Shown here piece by piece: positions 8,123 to 14,711 of a DNA stretch of 64,000 bases. The DNA lies in the NCBI GenBank assembly GCA_021325295.1, contig JAJPHM010000013.1:1-64000 (forward strand), written 5' to 3'. Every line of letters starts with the position of its first letter. Positions within the stretch are counted from its first letter, which is position 1. The notes under the pieces are model-generated. The model was not told where the DNA came from, searched no databases, and was given only the letters and a program-made list of their open reading frames with translations. Made by a program: the position numbers and the translations under genes. This DNA is from Nitrososphaeraceae archaeon (GTDB taxonomy: Archaea > Thermoproteota > Nitrososphaeria > Nitrososphaerales > Nitrososphaeraceae).

Positions 8123-8773
8123 TCAACATCCATGATATGTTATTGTTGTGTTGGTCGTATTTTCGGTCAAGCAGGCAGTGCATGTGTCTGTATTGTTAAT
8201 TACACCTGTCACAGTATAGGTATAGGTAATTGGATTTTGATTTATGTCATAGTATGTTATGTTTCTAAAGGTTAAGTCATTGAACTGGCTGTATGTGCTG
8301 CATGTTGGATTGTCACCTGCTTCCATCTGCAATGTCGAGTGGTTCATTGCATATCCACCAGTTGCTGGGTTTGTTATGTTGTTTTGTATGATATTTCCTG
8401 TTGAGATATTGTAGTAGATGGCTTTCCAGTAGTTTGTACCGTTGACATACTGTAGAGTGAGTCTTACAAGGTTACCAGTTGGATCATGTCCAAGAAGGAG
8501 GTAGCAGCAGTTAGTGTTTCCATCGGCTCCCCAGTAGAAATACCATCCTGGCGTTAACCCTTGGGGATTTCCTTGTGCAAAGTATGTAAGGCTTACTTCG
8601 TTGTATCCGCCTCCCAAAAGTGATTCATTTGCTACAATGTCGCCTGCTGATGCCCATAGACTTTTTGCACCGGCTGCAATTATTGAAATTCCATTTGGAA
8701 CTATAAAGTCTGTGCTTACTCCATAGGCGTTGCTTGGTGCACTGATTGTGAAACCGAATTGATTGTTTGTCAT
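8123..8773 (-). CDS. Hypothetical beta-rich protein, possibly extracellular
   Basis: 216 residues, rich in Asn, Thr, Tyr and Gly, with many Asn-X-Ser/Thr sites and a Cys-containing tail (DTCTACLTE...YHGC). The composition is that of a secreted beta-sandwich protein, yet no signal peptide is visible at the ATG 8773. It lies upstream of the PEFG-CTERM gene on the same strand with a 77-nt gap, so they may be co-transcribed. An unusually strong ribosome site precedes it (see 8771..8793). I do not recognise a family. Confidence 0.65.
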   Translation of the reverse strand: MTNNQFGFTISAPSNAYGVSTDFIVPNGISIIAAGAKSLWASAGDIVANESLLGGGYNEVSLTYFAQGNPQGLTPGWYFYWGADGNTNCCYLLLGHDPTGNLVRLTLQYVNGTNYWKAIYYNISTGNIIQNNITNPATGGYAMNHSTLQMEAGDNPTCSTYSQFNDLTFRNITYYDINQNPITYTYTVTGVINNTDTCTACLTENTTNTTITYHGC

Positions 8774-8793
8774 TTTTTCATTTTCACCTCCTT
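8771..8793 (-). promoter_or_regulatory. Strong Shine-Dalgarno with three-codon leader ATG-AAA-AAA-TGA
   Basis: Minus strand AAGGAGGTGA (8793-8784) is a near-perfect anti-16S match, rare among the largely leaderless genes here. Five bases after its GGAGG core comes ATG AAA AAA TGA (8781-8770), whose TGA overlaps the ATG at 8773 of the 216-residue gene (ATGA). Ribosomes may start at the mini-ORF and reinitiate, or start directly at 8773. Confidence 0.5.
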
Positions 8794-8919
8794 TTTGTTA
8801 GCAACCCTTTGCGGCCGGTGCTTATAAGAAATGCTAATTTTTTATCAATTTTGTAGATAATATATCAATAAAATTGATATATATTGAATACAAATGTGAA
8901 TTCCTTAAATATCAGATGA

Positions 8920-9201
8920 TCAATCATATAAAGCCAAGAATCGATTTGCAAACTCTCTGCCAACCTCAGTTAACTCTACAACAGGCTTGCCATCTTTGAA
9001 GGTGAACCTGATATACTTCCTAGATTCTAGCCATTCCAAGTGTTTTAGCAGTACGGCATAATGCACATTTGCTGCTTGTGAGAATCTTGTTCTGCCTATA
9101 CTATCGTCTAGCAAAACCCTCAACATTCGCCTAAGTATGGGAGTACTTGGCTCAAACCCGTCATTGTCGTCCTTTGCATCCCCTGAAAAATCAGATAGCA
9201 T
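8920..9201 (-). CDS. Winged-helix transcription regulator
   Basis: A 93-residue winged-helix protein. Seen: LRRMLRVLLDDSIGRTRFSQAANVHYAVLLKHLEWLESRKYI as helices 1-3, then FKDGKPVVELTEVGREFA as wing and helix 4. The acidic N-terminus (GDAKDDNDG) is an extension. Length and order fit the archaeal one-domain wHTH family. It lies alone between AT-rich spacers and is probably a local regulator of unknown target. Confidence 0.78.
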   Translation of the reverse strand: MLSDFSGDAKDDNDGFEPSTPILRRMLRVLLDDSIGRTRFSQAANVHYAVLLKHLEWLESRKYIRFTFKDGKPVVELTEVGREFANRFLALYD

Positions 9202-9320
9202 TACATCACCATGCCTTCAGCATGCTAATAAATATTGCAGGTGAGTTTTGTCTTAAAAGATGTCAAACTCTCTTGTCTACCAATACTTAAATATCAGGCA
9301 TGCTTAATCATGCTCATAGC

Positions 9321-9710
9321 ATGTCCAAAGCTGCCACCAACAAGGCCAATATCGTGACTGTCGACATAGCAAGACCAGTATACCAAAAGATATCAGAGAT
9401 TGCTAAAGAGAATAACCGTCCCATAAAGGATTTTGTCAATGAGCTTTTGCTAATGAATATAGAAAAGGATAACTTTTTGAAGTCATATGCACCATACCTT
9501 TCAAAAGCAGGCTCCCACGAAAATTCACTTTACATAAAAGACCATAATGTCAACCGCACTGCTGAAGTAATACTAAAAGACCATACGCTTTTTTGCATAC
9601 TGGATAACTCGAAAAACTGCATCCACGTTCACTTTGCATTGGCACTGCCAGAGCTTGGCAAGCTCAACATAAAGAAGCCTGCAGCAAAGAAAAATATCTC
9701 TGCGGCTTGA
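9321..9710 (+). CDS. Hypothetical protein with RHH-like N-terminus
   Basis: 129 residues from the ATG at 9321 (an ATG at 9300 would add seven residues). Residues about 12-40 (ANIVTVDIARPVYQKISEIAKEN, then RPIKDFVNELLLMN) have the strand-helix-helix pattern of a ribbon-helix-helix DNA-binding protein. The second half (IKDHNVNRTAEVILKDHTLFCILDNSKNCIHVHFALALPELGKL) is a conserved-looking domain I cannot name. The tail is basic (KKPAAKKN). Possible small regulator at the left end of the accessory island. Confidence 0.65.
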   Translation: MSKAATNKANIVTVDIARPVYQKISEIAKENNRPIKDFVNELLLMNIEKDNFLKSYAPYLSKAGSHENSLYIKDHNVNRTAEVILKDHTLFCILDNSKNCIHVHFALALPELGKLNIKKPAAKKNISAA

Positions 9711-9738
9711 CTATATTGAATGAATTGCATTCACAGCT

Positions 9739-9870
9739 TTGCGGTCAGAAAAAGAAATACGCGCCAAACTGTCGGAGCTGATAAAGCAGGCTGAAGATCA
9801 AGGTCCCCTTGGTTCTTGGGGATATGTAGAAGCGCTCAGGTAGGTTTTATCTGAGCGGGACAAGCTATAG
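9739..9870 (+). pseudogene. Small SEKEIRAKL...GYVEAL protein, amber-interrupted
   Basis: A TTG at 9739 opens a frame reading RSEKEIRAKLSELIKQ and GSWGYVEALR, then TAG at 9841-9843, then VLSERDKL and a second TAG. Short proteins of this pattern, ending YIEALRWVL, are common in archaeal genomes and proviruses; the TAG sits exactly where Trp (TGG) is expected. So this is probably a 43-residue gene cut by one nonsense change. A truncated 34-residue product is possible. Confidence 0.55.
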
Positions 9871-9910
9871 TGCTGCTAGACTCGGAAATCAAGAACTAAT
9901 TAGTAGTCTT

Positions 9911-9933
9911 ACTTTAGATGGCATGTGTGCACA
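9911..9933 (+). repeat. Island boundary motif, copy A
   Basis: ACTTTAG, 8 unconserved bases, TGTGCACA. It lies about 100 bases upstream of the gene at 10036. One of seven near-identical copies between 9.9 and 20.4 kb (see findings). Confidence 0.7.
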
Positions 9934-10035
9934 CACTGGAACCGTTTAATTTGCTTAAATTTAGCTTTAGAGCGCAGATCTACACATCAATAAGCATGGT
10001 AAACGTTCAATAGAAAATAATGCAAAATAATATCA

Positions 10036-10608
10036 GTGAGCAACAAAGCTCCCATTGAAACAAGTAGTGTAAGGATTGTTACTGTGCTTGGAACAGCAGC
10101 AATAGCCTTGTTTGCTTCATTGCTTGCTGCACTTTGGGCAGGAAGTTTAGAAAAGGCTCCTGCAATAACTCCAGCACAACCCTCGCCACTGGAGAAAAGC
10201 CATCAAGCATTTATTGCAAAAAAGACAAAGGAGCTGCCTGAAGTCCAGACATTTCTGCGCTTACATCCTGATGCTACCGAGAGAGAATACTACAATACAG
10301 GCTCGGCAGCACAATACTCGTTCAATTCCACAATACCTAGTGTACGTATCGCCAATGGATTTATCCAATGGATAGAGTTAATCATATATGTAGATAGCAT
10401 TCCTGCGCCGCAGGGAATGACGCAGTATCAGCATCAGAGGCAGATAGGAGATTTTTATTTTGGACCTGTGTTTGCTTGTGGCCCTTATAGCGTTGCTCAT
10501 CCTGATGAATCTTGGTTTCCTGCCTGGATGTGGGAAAAATCAAAGTACTTATGTCCTAGTGAAATGACAGAGCTAAACTCAACGTATGTGCAATTGCTCA
10601 ATCCTTAA
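10036..10608 (+). CDS. Hypothetical single-pass membrane protein
   Basis: 190 residues from a GTG start (10036). Seen: a hydrophobic segment at about 14-36 (IVTVLGTAAIALFASLLAAL) after a short polar N-terminus, then a Pro-rich linker and an external domain of about 150 residues with VQTFLRLHPDATERE, aromatic residues and two cysteines (FACGPY, KYLCPSE) that could form a disulfide outside the cell. No family recognised. It faces the DUF998 gene convergently, with a variant of the boundary motif (10665-10687) in between. Confidence 0.65.
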   Translation: MSNKAPIETSSVRIVTVLGTAAIALFASLLAALWAGSLEKAPAITPAQPSPLEKSHQAFIAKKTKELPEVQTFLRLHPDATEREYYNTGSAAQYSFNSTIPSVRIANGFIQWIELIIYVDSIPAPQGMTQYQHQRQIGDFYFGPVFACGPYSVAHPDESWFPAWMWEKSKYLCPSEMTELNSTYVQLLNP

Positions 10609-10664
10609 GTGGTAATGGGTAGTTGACAAACATAGACTAGAAGCTCGCAAAGGTCTCAAATTTT

Positions 10665-10687
10665 ACTTTATGGAGCAGATATGCGCA
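10665..10687 (+). repeat. Island boundary motif, variant copy
   Basis: ACTTTAT, 8 bases, TATGCGCA (6 of 8 positions of TGTGCACA). The geometry equals that of the strict copies. It lies 2 bases from the stop of the DUF998 gene, between two convergent genes. Confidence 0.5.
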
Positions 10688-10689
10688 AG

Positions 10690-11409
10690 TTAAGAATTAC
10701 GTTGTGTTCTGGCTATCGTTTCTCCTCTACTAGATGTGCTTAAAATATTCAATGCCGTGACTGCATACCAAGCCAAGGCTTCGATTGTAGCAATTCTATT
10801 GAATATGCCTGTGGTATGACTACCTCCTAACTGAGTATTTCCGCTTGCAAACAAAAACAAAGCAATCAATCCATATGCTGCAATGCCTGCTAACACAGAA
10901 TAAATGCGATATGCTCTCAGGTAGCGAACATTTGACAGTGATAATCCAACAACGATAAATGCAATGGGTGGAGGAAGAGCAAAGAGCATAAAGCCAGCAA
11001 TTACGTGTAGAACTCCTCTAATTGTATGCGCTACATTTGGACCTGAAGGGTCTGTTACGAAAACACCACCTAGAATCAAGCCAACTCCACCTAGTGCCAA
11101 AAGTATTGATACTGCAGCTACTCTACCTTTTTTTATGAAGCCTTGCATTGCCTTGTAAAATCCGATAGAGAATACAATGAGGAGTGTACCTGAAACAATG
11201 AAATTGACAACCTGAACAGTTCCATACTTGTATAACTCAAGCTCGCTAATAACTTGGGAAACTGGAGAATAGCCAAGAGAGATGAAGCCGAGAATGATAA
11301 AGACAGATATGAAAATAATTGGTCCGGCAAAGCCAGCGAGTGCAAGTCTTGGATAACGTTTAGGCAATACAATGGCTCGAACAGTACAAGCATATATGGC
11401 AAATGCCAA
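10690..11409 (-). CDS. DUF998 family membrane protein
   Basis: 239 residues with about six transmembrane helices. Seen: LALAGFAGPIIFISVFIILGF, GYSPVSQVISELELY (the conserved Y-PxSxxxSELG-like motif), FIVSGTLLIVFSIGFY, a Gly-rich helix LGGVGLILGGVFVTDPSG and a HTIRGVLHVIAG block: the order typical of DUF998. Function of the family is unknown. Genes like this are widespread in archaea and bacteria and could be recent cargo in this island. Confidence 0.85.
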   Translation of the reverse strand: MAFAIYACTVRAIVLPKRYPRLALAGFAGPIIFISVFIILGFISLGYSPVSQVISELELYKYGTVQVVNFIVSGTLLIVFSIGFYKAMQGFIKKGRVAAVSILLALGGVGLILGGVFVTDPSGPNVAHTIRGVLHVIAGFMLFALPPPIAFIVVGLSLSNVRYLRAYRIYSVLAGIAAYGLIALFLFASGNTQLGGSHTTGIFNRIATIEALAWYAVTALNILSTSSRGETIARTQRNS

Positions 11410-11440
11410 GATTTCGGACAGCTATGGCAGTGAGGTGCTC

Positions 11441-11485
11441 AATTTTAAACCGGCTGTGCATTCATTTTAAAGCATTATGTGCACG
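11441..11485 (+). repeat. Degenerate tandem of the boundary motif
   Basis: ATTTTA-7 nt-TGTGCATT followed by ATTTTA-8 nt-TGTGCACG, with the palindromic halves 23 bases apart. These resemble the strict motif with altered spacing. They lie upstream of the DUF998 gene. Confidence 0.4.
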
Positions 11486-11489
11486 TAGG

Positions 11490-11825
11490 CAGACAAGCAG
11501 AACCCCTAGGGAAAGAGAGGGAGCCGCACGCTAAGGCGTGTGGGGGAGAAAACCGTAGCGATCAGGCAAAGGTTTCCTACCCTTTCGAAGAAACTAGCCG
11601 ACACCATGCTGGCAACATCAATGGCACCATTCTGGGCACCATTGTATAAGACAGCACCATAAGGCGAAGGAACGAAGCTAGCAAGAGGGGTCGAAGAAGG
11701 GAAGCCCGTAGGGTAGTGTCTCGGGGGTGAATTGCTAAGCGTAGTGACTGAAGTGGGGTAGGCTAGTTTCAAGAAAGCTAATTCATTGTATAATACAGGA
11801 GTGAAACGAAGGCTTAAAGCCAATT
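11490..11825 (+). ncRNA. Structured GC-rich segment, possible tnpB 3' end/omega RNA relic
   Basis: A non-coding stretch richer in G than its surroundings. It begins with an open frame ending REREGAAR and TAA, then a perfect 8-bp hairpin (CCGCACGC-TAAG-GCGTGTGG, 11524-11543), a direct repeat GGCACCATT (near 11615-11645) within CAATGG/CCATTG arms, and a G-rich tail (GGTAGTGTCTCGGGGGTGAA, GAAGTGGGGTAGGCTAG). A coding frame on the minus strand looks like a shadow. A stop codon followed by compact stems is what the right end of an IS605-type tnpB element looks like, but no transposase domain remains and the identification is a guess. A degraded group II intron is an alternative. Confidence 0.35.
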
Positions 11826-11831
11826 AACTAG

Positions 11832-11850
11832 TAGTATTATTCTGATACTA
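11832..11850 (+). promoter_or_regulatory. Operator palindrome at the RHH gene start
   Basis: TAGTATTA-TTC-TGATACTA, 8-base arms with one mismatch, the last A being the first base of the RHH start codon. The same arms and the same 3-base spacer occur perfectly at 12227-12247. Probable autorepression site for the RHH protein. Confidence 0.6.
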
Positions 11851-12035
11851 TGGGAGTTAGGAAAGTAAAGATCAAAGAGCGAGCTTTTGTCCTTAGGCTT
11901 CCTGAGGATCATGCTACTGCTTTGGAAGACCTAGTCAATCATGGGTTTGCAAAGTCTACTAATGATTTAATTGTCAAAATAATCGCTTCTTTTCTGGCAG
12001 ATATGAGGAGGAAAGCTGAAAGTGCCCAGCGATGA
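11850..12035 (+). CDS. Small ribbon-helix-helix DNA-binding protein
   Basis: 61 residues. Seen: strand KERAFVLRLP, helix EDHATALEDLVNHGF, helix STNDLIVKIIASFLADMRRKAE: the RHH fold of CopG/MetJ-type repressors. Palindromes with TGATACTA arms lie over its own start and before the next transcription unit, so it very probably represses both. It overlaps the following zinc-ribbon gene by 14 bases. Such genes are typical of plasmids and viruses. Confidence 0.8.
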   Translation: MGVRKVKIKERAFVLRLPEDHATALEDLVNHGFAKSTNDLIVKIIASFLADMRRKAESAQR

Positions 12036-12219
12036 TGAAGGGTCGGCACTTGGAGCATTGATTGGGCTTGGACTAGCTCTATTAGGAGCTGCTGTAGTGG
12101 CGTCAATAATCGATAACGCTTCTAAAAAGAGGAAGTATTACTGTCCGAATTGTAATGCTGAATTGCTGCAAAGGGTTGAATCATGTCCTAGCTGTGGAGT
12201 ACGTCTCAGGTGGGCGTAG
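12022..12219 (+). CDS. Membrane-anchored zinc-ribbon protein
   Basis: 65 residues from GTG at 12022, overlapping the RHH gene by 14 bases. Seen: an N-terminal hydrophobic helix (ALGALIGLGLALLGAAVVASII), then a basic KKRK and a zinc ribbon CPNC...CPSC. The ribbon would lie in the cytosol. Function unknown; co-transcribed with the RHH repressor. Confidence 0.7.
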   Translation: MPSDDEGSALGALIGLGLALLGAAVVASIIDNASKKRKYYCPNCNAELLQRVESCPSCGVRLRWA

Positions 12220-12226
12220 TATGATT

Positions 12227-12258
12227 TTAGTATCAAAATGATACTAATCTTTATATAG
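12227..12258 (+). promoter_or_regulatory. Operator palindrome and TATA box
   Basis: Perfect inverted repeat TTAGTATCA-AAA-TGATACTAA (12227-12247) directly before a TATA box TTTATATA (about 12250-12257). The start codon at 12276 lies close to the expected transcription start, so the message is nearly leaderless. A protein on the palindrome would block or overlap TFB/TBP binding. Confidence 0.7.
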
Positions 12259-12275
12259 AGGACAAGCGAATAGCG

Positions 12276-12479
12276 ATGGTAATGGCACAACAATTAGTGC
12301 TTGAAGAGAGAAAAAGACGTAAAGCTGCAATCGAGTTCTTACAGTGGTTACAATCAGTAGGCGGTATCTTTCTTGCTATAGCTGAATTATTGAAACTCAT
12401 TGGCTGGGCTATTATCAGAATTGCTCAGTTCATTGCTAACCTGATGGGCATAACAGAATGGAGAGGACAATACATTTGA
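12276..12479 (+). CDS. Small membrane protein
   Basis: 67 residues (or 65 from the ATG at 12282). A basic amphipathic N-terminus ([10 protein letters not shown]) precedes a hydrophobic segment [27 protein letters not shown]. It overlaps the next gene by 22 bases. No family recognised; it belongs to the promoter controlled by the palindrome at 12227. The amphipathic helix could sit on the membrane surface. Confidence 0.6.
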   Translation: MVMAQQLVLEERKRRKAAIEFLQWLQSVGGIFLAIAELLKLIGWAIIRIAQFIANLMGITEWRGQYI

Positions 12480-12835
12480 CACTTTATCATCCAACAGTAA
12501 GAAGAAGTTATAACTGGAACGAAGTAATCAATATGGTATTACAATTACCAAAGCATAATGACATAGTTATTGAAGATTGGATGGTTCCTTTTCCTGCTGA
12601 TGTAGGTTTTACAGAAAGACCTGCCGACGCAGATGGGCAATCAGCTGACTACGGCATAGCACTACAGGATGGCAGAGGTATTCATGTCAAGGTTTACGAA
12701 GGCTTTTACAAAGTGCATTGGGATGAAAGAGACCCTTCTGCTGATCCGATAGGTCATCTGATACACGATGCTACACATTGGGTTATTTTCGGATTGTTAG
12801 CCCTAGCTATTGGCTACTATGTGCTTAGAAAGTAG
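12458..12835 (+). CDS. Hypothetical tail-anchored protein
   Basis: 125 residues. A soluble part of about 100 residues ([54 protein letters not shown] is its centre in outline) ends in a hydrophobic helix [16 protein letters not shown] and RK, so it should be membrane-bound by its C-terminus. Overlaps the previous small membrane gene, implying coupled translation. Unknown family; plasmid- or virus-like context. Confidence 0.6.
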   Translation: MERTIHLTLYHPTVRRSYNWNEVINMVLQLPKHNDIVIEDWMVPFPADVGFTERPADADGQSADYGIALQDGRGIHVKVYEGFYKVHWDERDPSADPIGHLIHDATHWVIFGLLALAIGYYVLRK

Positions 12836-12858
12836 AAATGATGCATGGAGATCGGGGT

Positions 12859-12873
12859 CTAAAGTGCTAAAGT
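12859..12873 (-). repeat. Tandem ACTTTAGCACTTTAG half-motif
   Basis: Minus strand reads ACTTTAGCACTTTAG, the same doubled half-site as at 19184-19198. No TGTGCACA half follows at the proper distance. Confidence 0.4.
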
Positions 12874-13015
12874 AGCGAGCAGCTAAAGCAGTACACTTTG
12901 AGTTGCATGCACAAGAATATGAAGCATGATATGCATTACTTTTTGCGGCATCCAATTGAATGACAACAATATAATTTAGAAAACTCTATCTATATCAAAA
13001 GCAAAACTACCTCCT

Positions 13016-13882
13016 ATGTCTGTTTCAAGTGGTAACATTAAGCGGATAATTGAAGCTCATAATGCACTAGCTGCTGGTTATAATGAATTGTTGAAGATTA
13101 TTCCCGAAGGACGTACAAGGATAGCCAAGGGGAATAAGCAATTAGTCCTGTATTTTACAAAGAGCCATATTCGTCGCCAGTATCATAACTTGTACAACTT
13201 CTACCTAGGCGAGGTCATCTCCCAGAATGGAGAGTATGGTAATAATGATATTGAGCATTTACGAGGTTTGACCAAGGATTTAAAATCCTATTATGAAACA
13301 CTGCCTGATCTAAACAGACTATGGACTTCGATCGGTTCGATAATACCTATCGTCGTAGCGGTCTGCGGATTCCTTAGTCTGACGCCACCTGCTGCTTCGC
13401 TTCTCTCTTTAGCAAATGTTCGAAATATTGCGATTCTACTTATTCCTTTCATGCTCTTCGGCCTAGTGGGCCTCATTTTACAACCTGCATTTAATGCAAA
13501 ACGATACCTGTTCTCACATCCACATTTAGCAAAGGAGTACTGGATGGGAGAAAAGCTAAACATTGGTGAAAGCAATGAACCAACATCGAAGCGTAATCTC
13601 TACCAACTTGAAGACAATGTCTATTCTGCTTTGGGAGCGCCAAAGTCAAAACTTCGTGAAATTCCTATTGATGTAATTTTGAAAATTTGGGTAGGATGTA
13701 CGACGATTCTTGGAATGTTGTCACTTATACTTCCACAGATGGTAACTGGAGATATTCATAGTGGTCAAAGGATTATGCAATTGGGATATCTGGCATTGTA
13801 CTTTATTATCATAGGGATACCATTTATTATATCTCCGACAAGGGAGTACAAAAAGCGGTCCGAATCACATTCTTCTCTTTAA
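13016..13882 (+). CDS. Hypothetical four-helix membrane protein
   Basis: 288 residues. Residues 1-100 are soluble and basic with helical character; then paired hydrophobic segments at about 106-160 (IGSIIPIVVAVCGFLSL, IAILLIPFMLFGLVGLIL), a cytosolic loop, and a second pair at about 225-275 (IWVGCTTILGMLSLIL, YLALYFIIIGIPFII). No family recognised. Alone on its strand between the small-gene cluster and the restriction-modification genes. Confidence 0.65.
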   Translation: MSVSSGNIKRIIEAHNALAAGYNELLKIIPEGRTRIAKGNKQLVLYFTKSHIRRQYHNLYNFYLGEVISQNGEYGNNDIEHLRGLTKDLKSYYETLPDLNRLWTSIGSIIPIVVAVCGFLSLTPPAASLLSLANVRNIAILLIPFMLFGLVGLILQPAFNAKRYLFSHPHLAKEYWMGEKLNIGESNEPTSKRNLYQLEDNVYSALGAPKSKLREIPIDVILKIWVGCTTILGMLSLILPQMVTGDIHSGQRIMQLGYLALYFIIIGIPFIISPTREYKKRSESHSSL

Positions 13883-13988
13883 CTGTCAGGCCACAGGGAA
13901 TGCTTGTAACCGAATGTTAATTTGCAAGTAATAAGAGTATTTTCTATTCTTAATATTTATACACTTTATGGCCGTTAATAGAGTAACA

Positions 13989-14708
13989 CTAGCTGCTATT
14001 GGTAGCAATCAGCTTCTTCAAGTCAGTGATGAACTGGTCGAACTTCTTGACCTTATCGCTTTCCTCAATCTCTGCTTCTGTCATGACATAGCTTCCGTCT
14101 GTATCAACCTCTACAATTGCCCTGCCTTTCTTTGCAGGATTCCTAGCCGTCAGAGTTCCATCTTCATCAGGTGTAATGAAAAAGACTTTGATATTTCTCG
14201 TCACTTCGTCACTTTGTAGCTTCATCTTCCAATAGCCTGTCTGCGCTATCCTTTCCCGTAAGGTAACCTTACTTGATAGTACAGCAAGAATGTGAAAGTT
14301 TGTGGGATTGTATATTATCAAATCTACATCTGGCAGATGAGAGCCAAATTCTCCATAATGAATCAAAAGATTCCTTCTTACCTGACTGAGCTCCTTTGAT
14401 AGATTCTCAGACCTTGTCCTTTCGAGCTGGCTTCCTCCAATGACTTTCAATCCCAAGGTTGAAACTTCGTCATTTATCATGTACATTAGCAGCTTCTCGA
14501 GGTTCTTTCCTTTGAATGCACGCCAAGATTGCTCGTGGTCTGGCACTCTTCCCTCTGCTTTAGCTCGCTGGGCTGTGGGACTGTTTTCAAAGCCTTCTTT
14601 ATGGATTGCTTTGGCTGTTCTTAGAAGCTCAGTTACATGCCTGTATGCATCGACTCCGTATTTTTCCTTCATCTTGTCATAGAGCTTGACAAGCTCGTCA
14701 AATTGCAT
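13989..14708 (-). CDS. Type II restriction endonuclease, BsaWI-like
   Basis: 239 residues. Seen: DVDLIIYN followed by FHILAVLSSKVTLRERIAQ, a PD-(D/E)xK-type active site (Asp of PDVDL, then the S-S-K pattern) in the form seen in BsaWI-family enzymes, which also share the SSK-x-S/T-x-R-x-R block. The family cuts at WCCGGW; the specificity here is not known. The gene follows the methyltransferase by 3 bases on the same strand, so the pair is one operon, methyltransferase first. Confidence 0.75.
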   Translation of the reverse strand: MQFDELVKLYDKMKEKYGVDAYRHVTELLRTAKAIHKEGFENSPTAQRAKAEGRVPDHEQSWRAFKGKNLEKLLMYMINDEVSTLGLKVIGGSQLERTRSENLSKELSQVRRNLLIHYGEFGSHLPDVDLIIYNPTNFHILAVLSSKVTLRERIAQTGYWKMKLQSDEVTRNIKVFFITPDEDGTLTARNPAKKGRAIVEVDTDGSYVMTEAEIEESDKVKKFDQFITDLKKLIATNSS

Positions 14709-14711
14709 TTT

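Noticed and set aside
11506-11823. 105-codon minus-strand frame
   Set aside because: Lies on the structured non-coding segment; Pro/Ser-rich with no family pattern.
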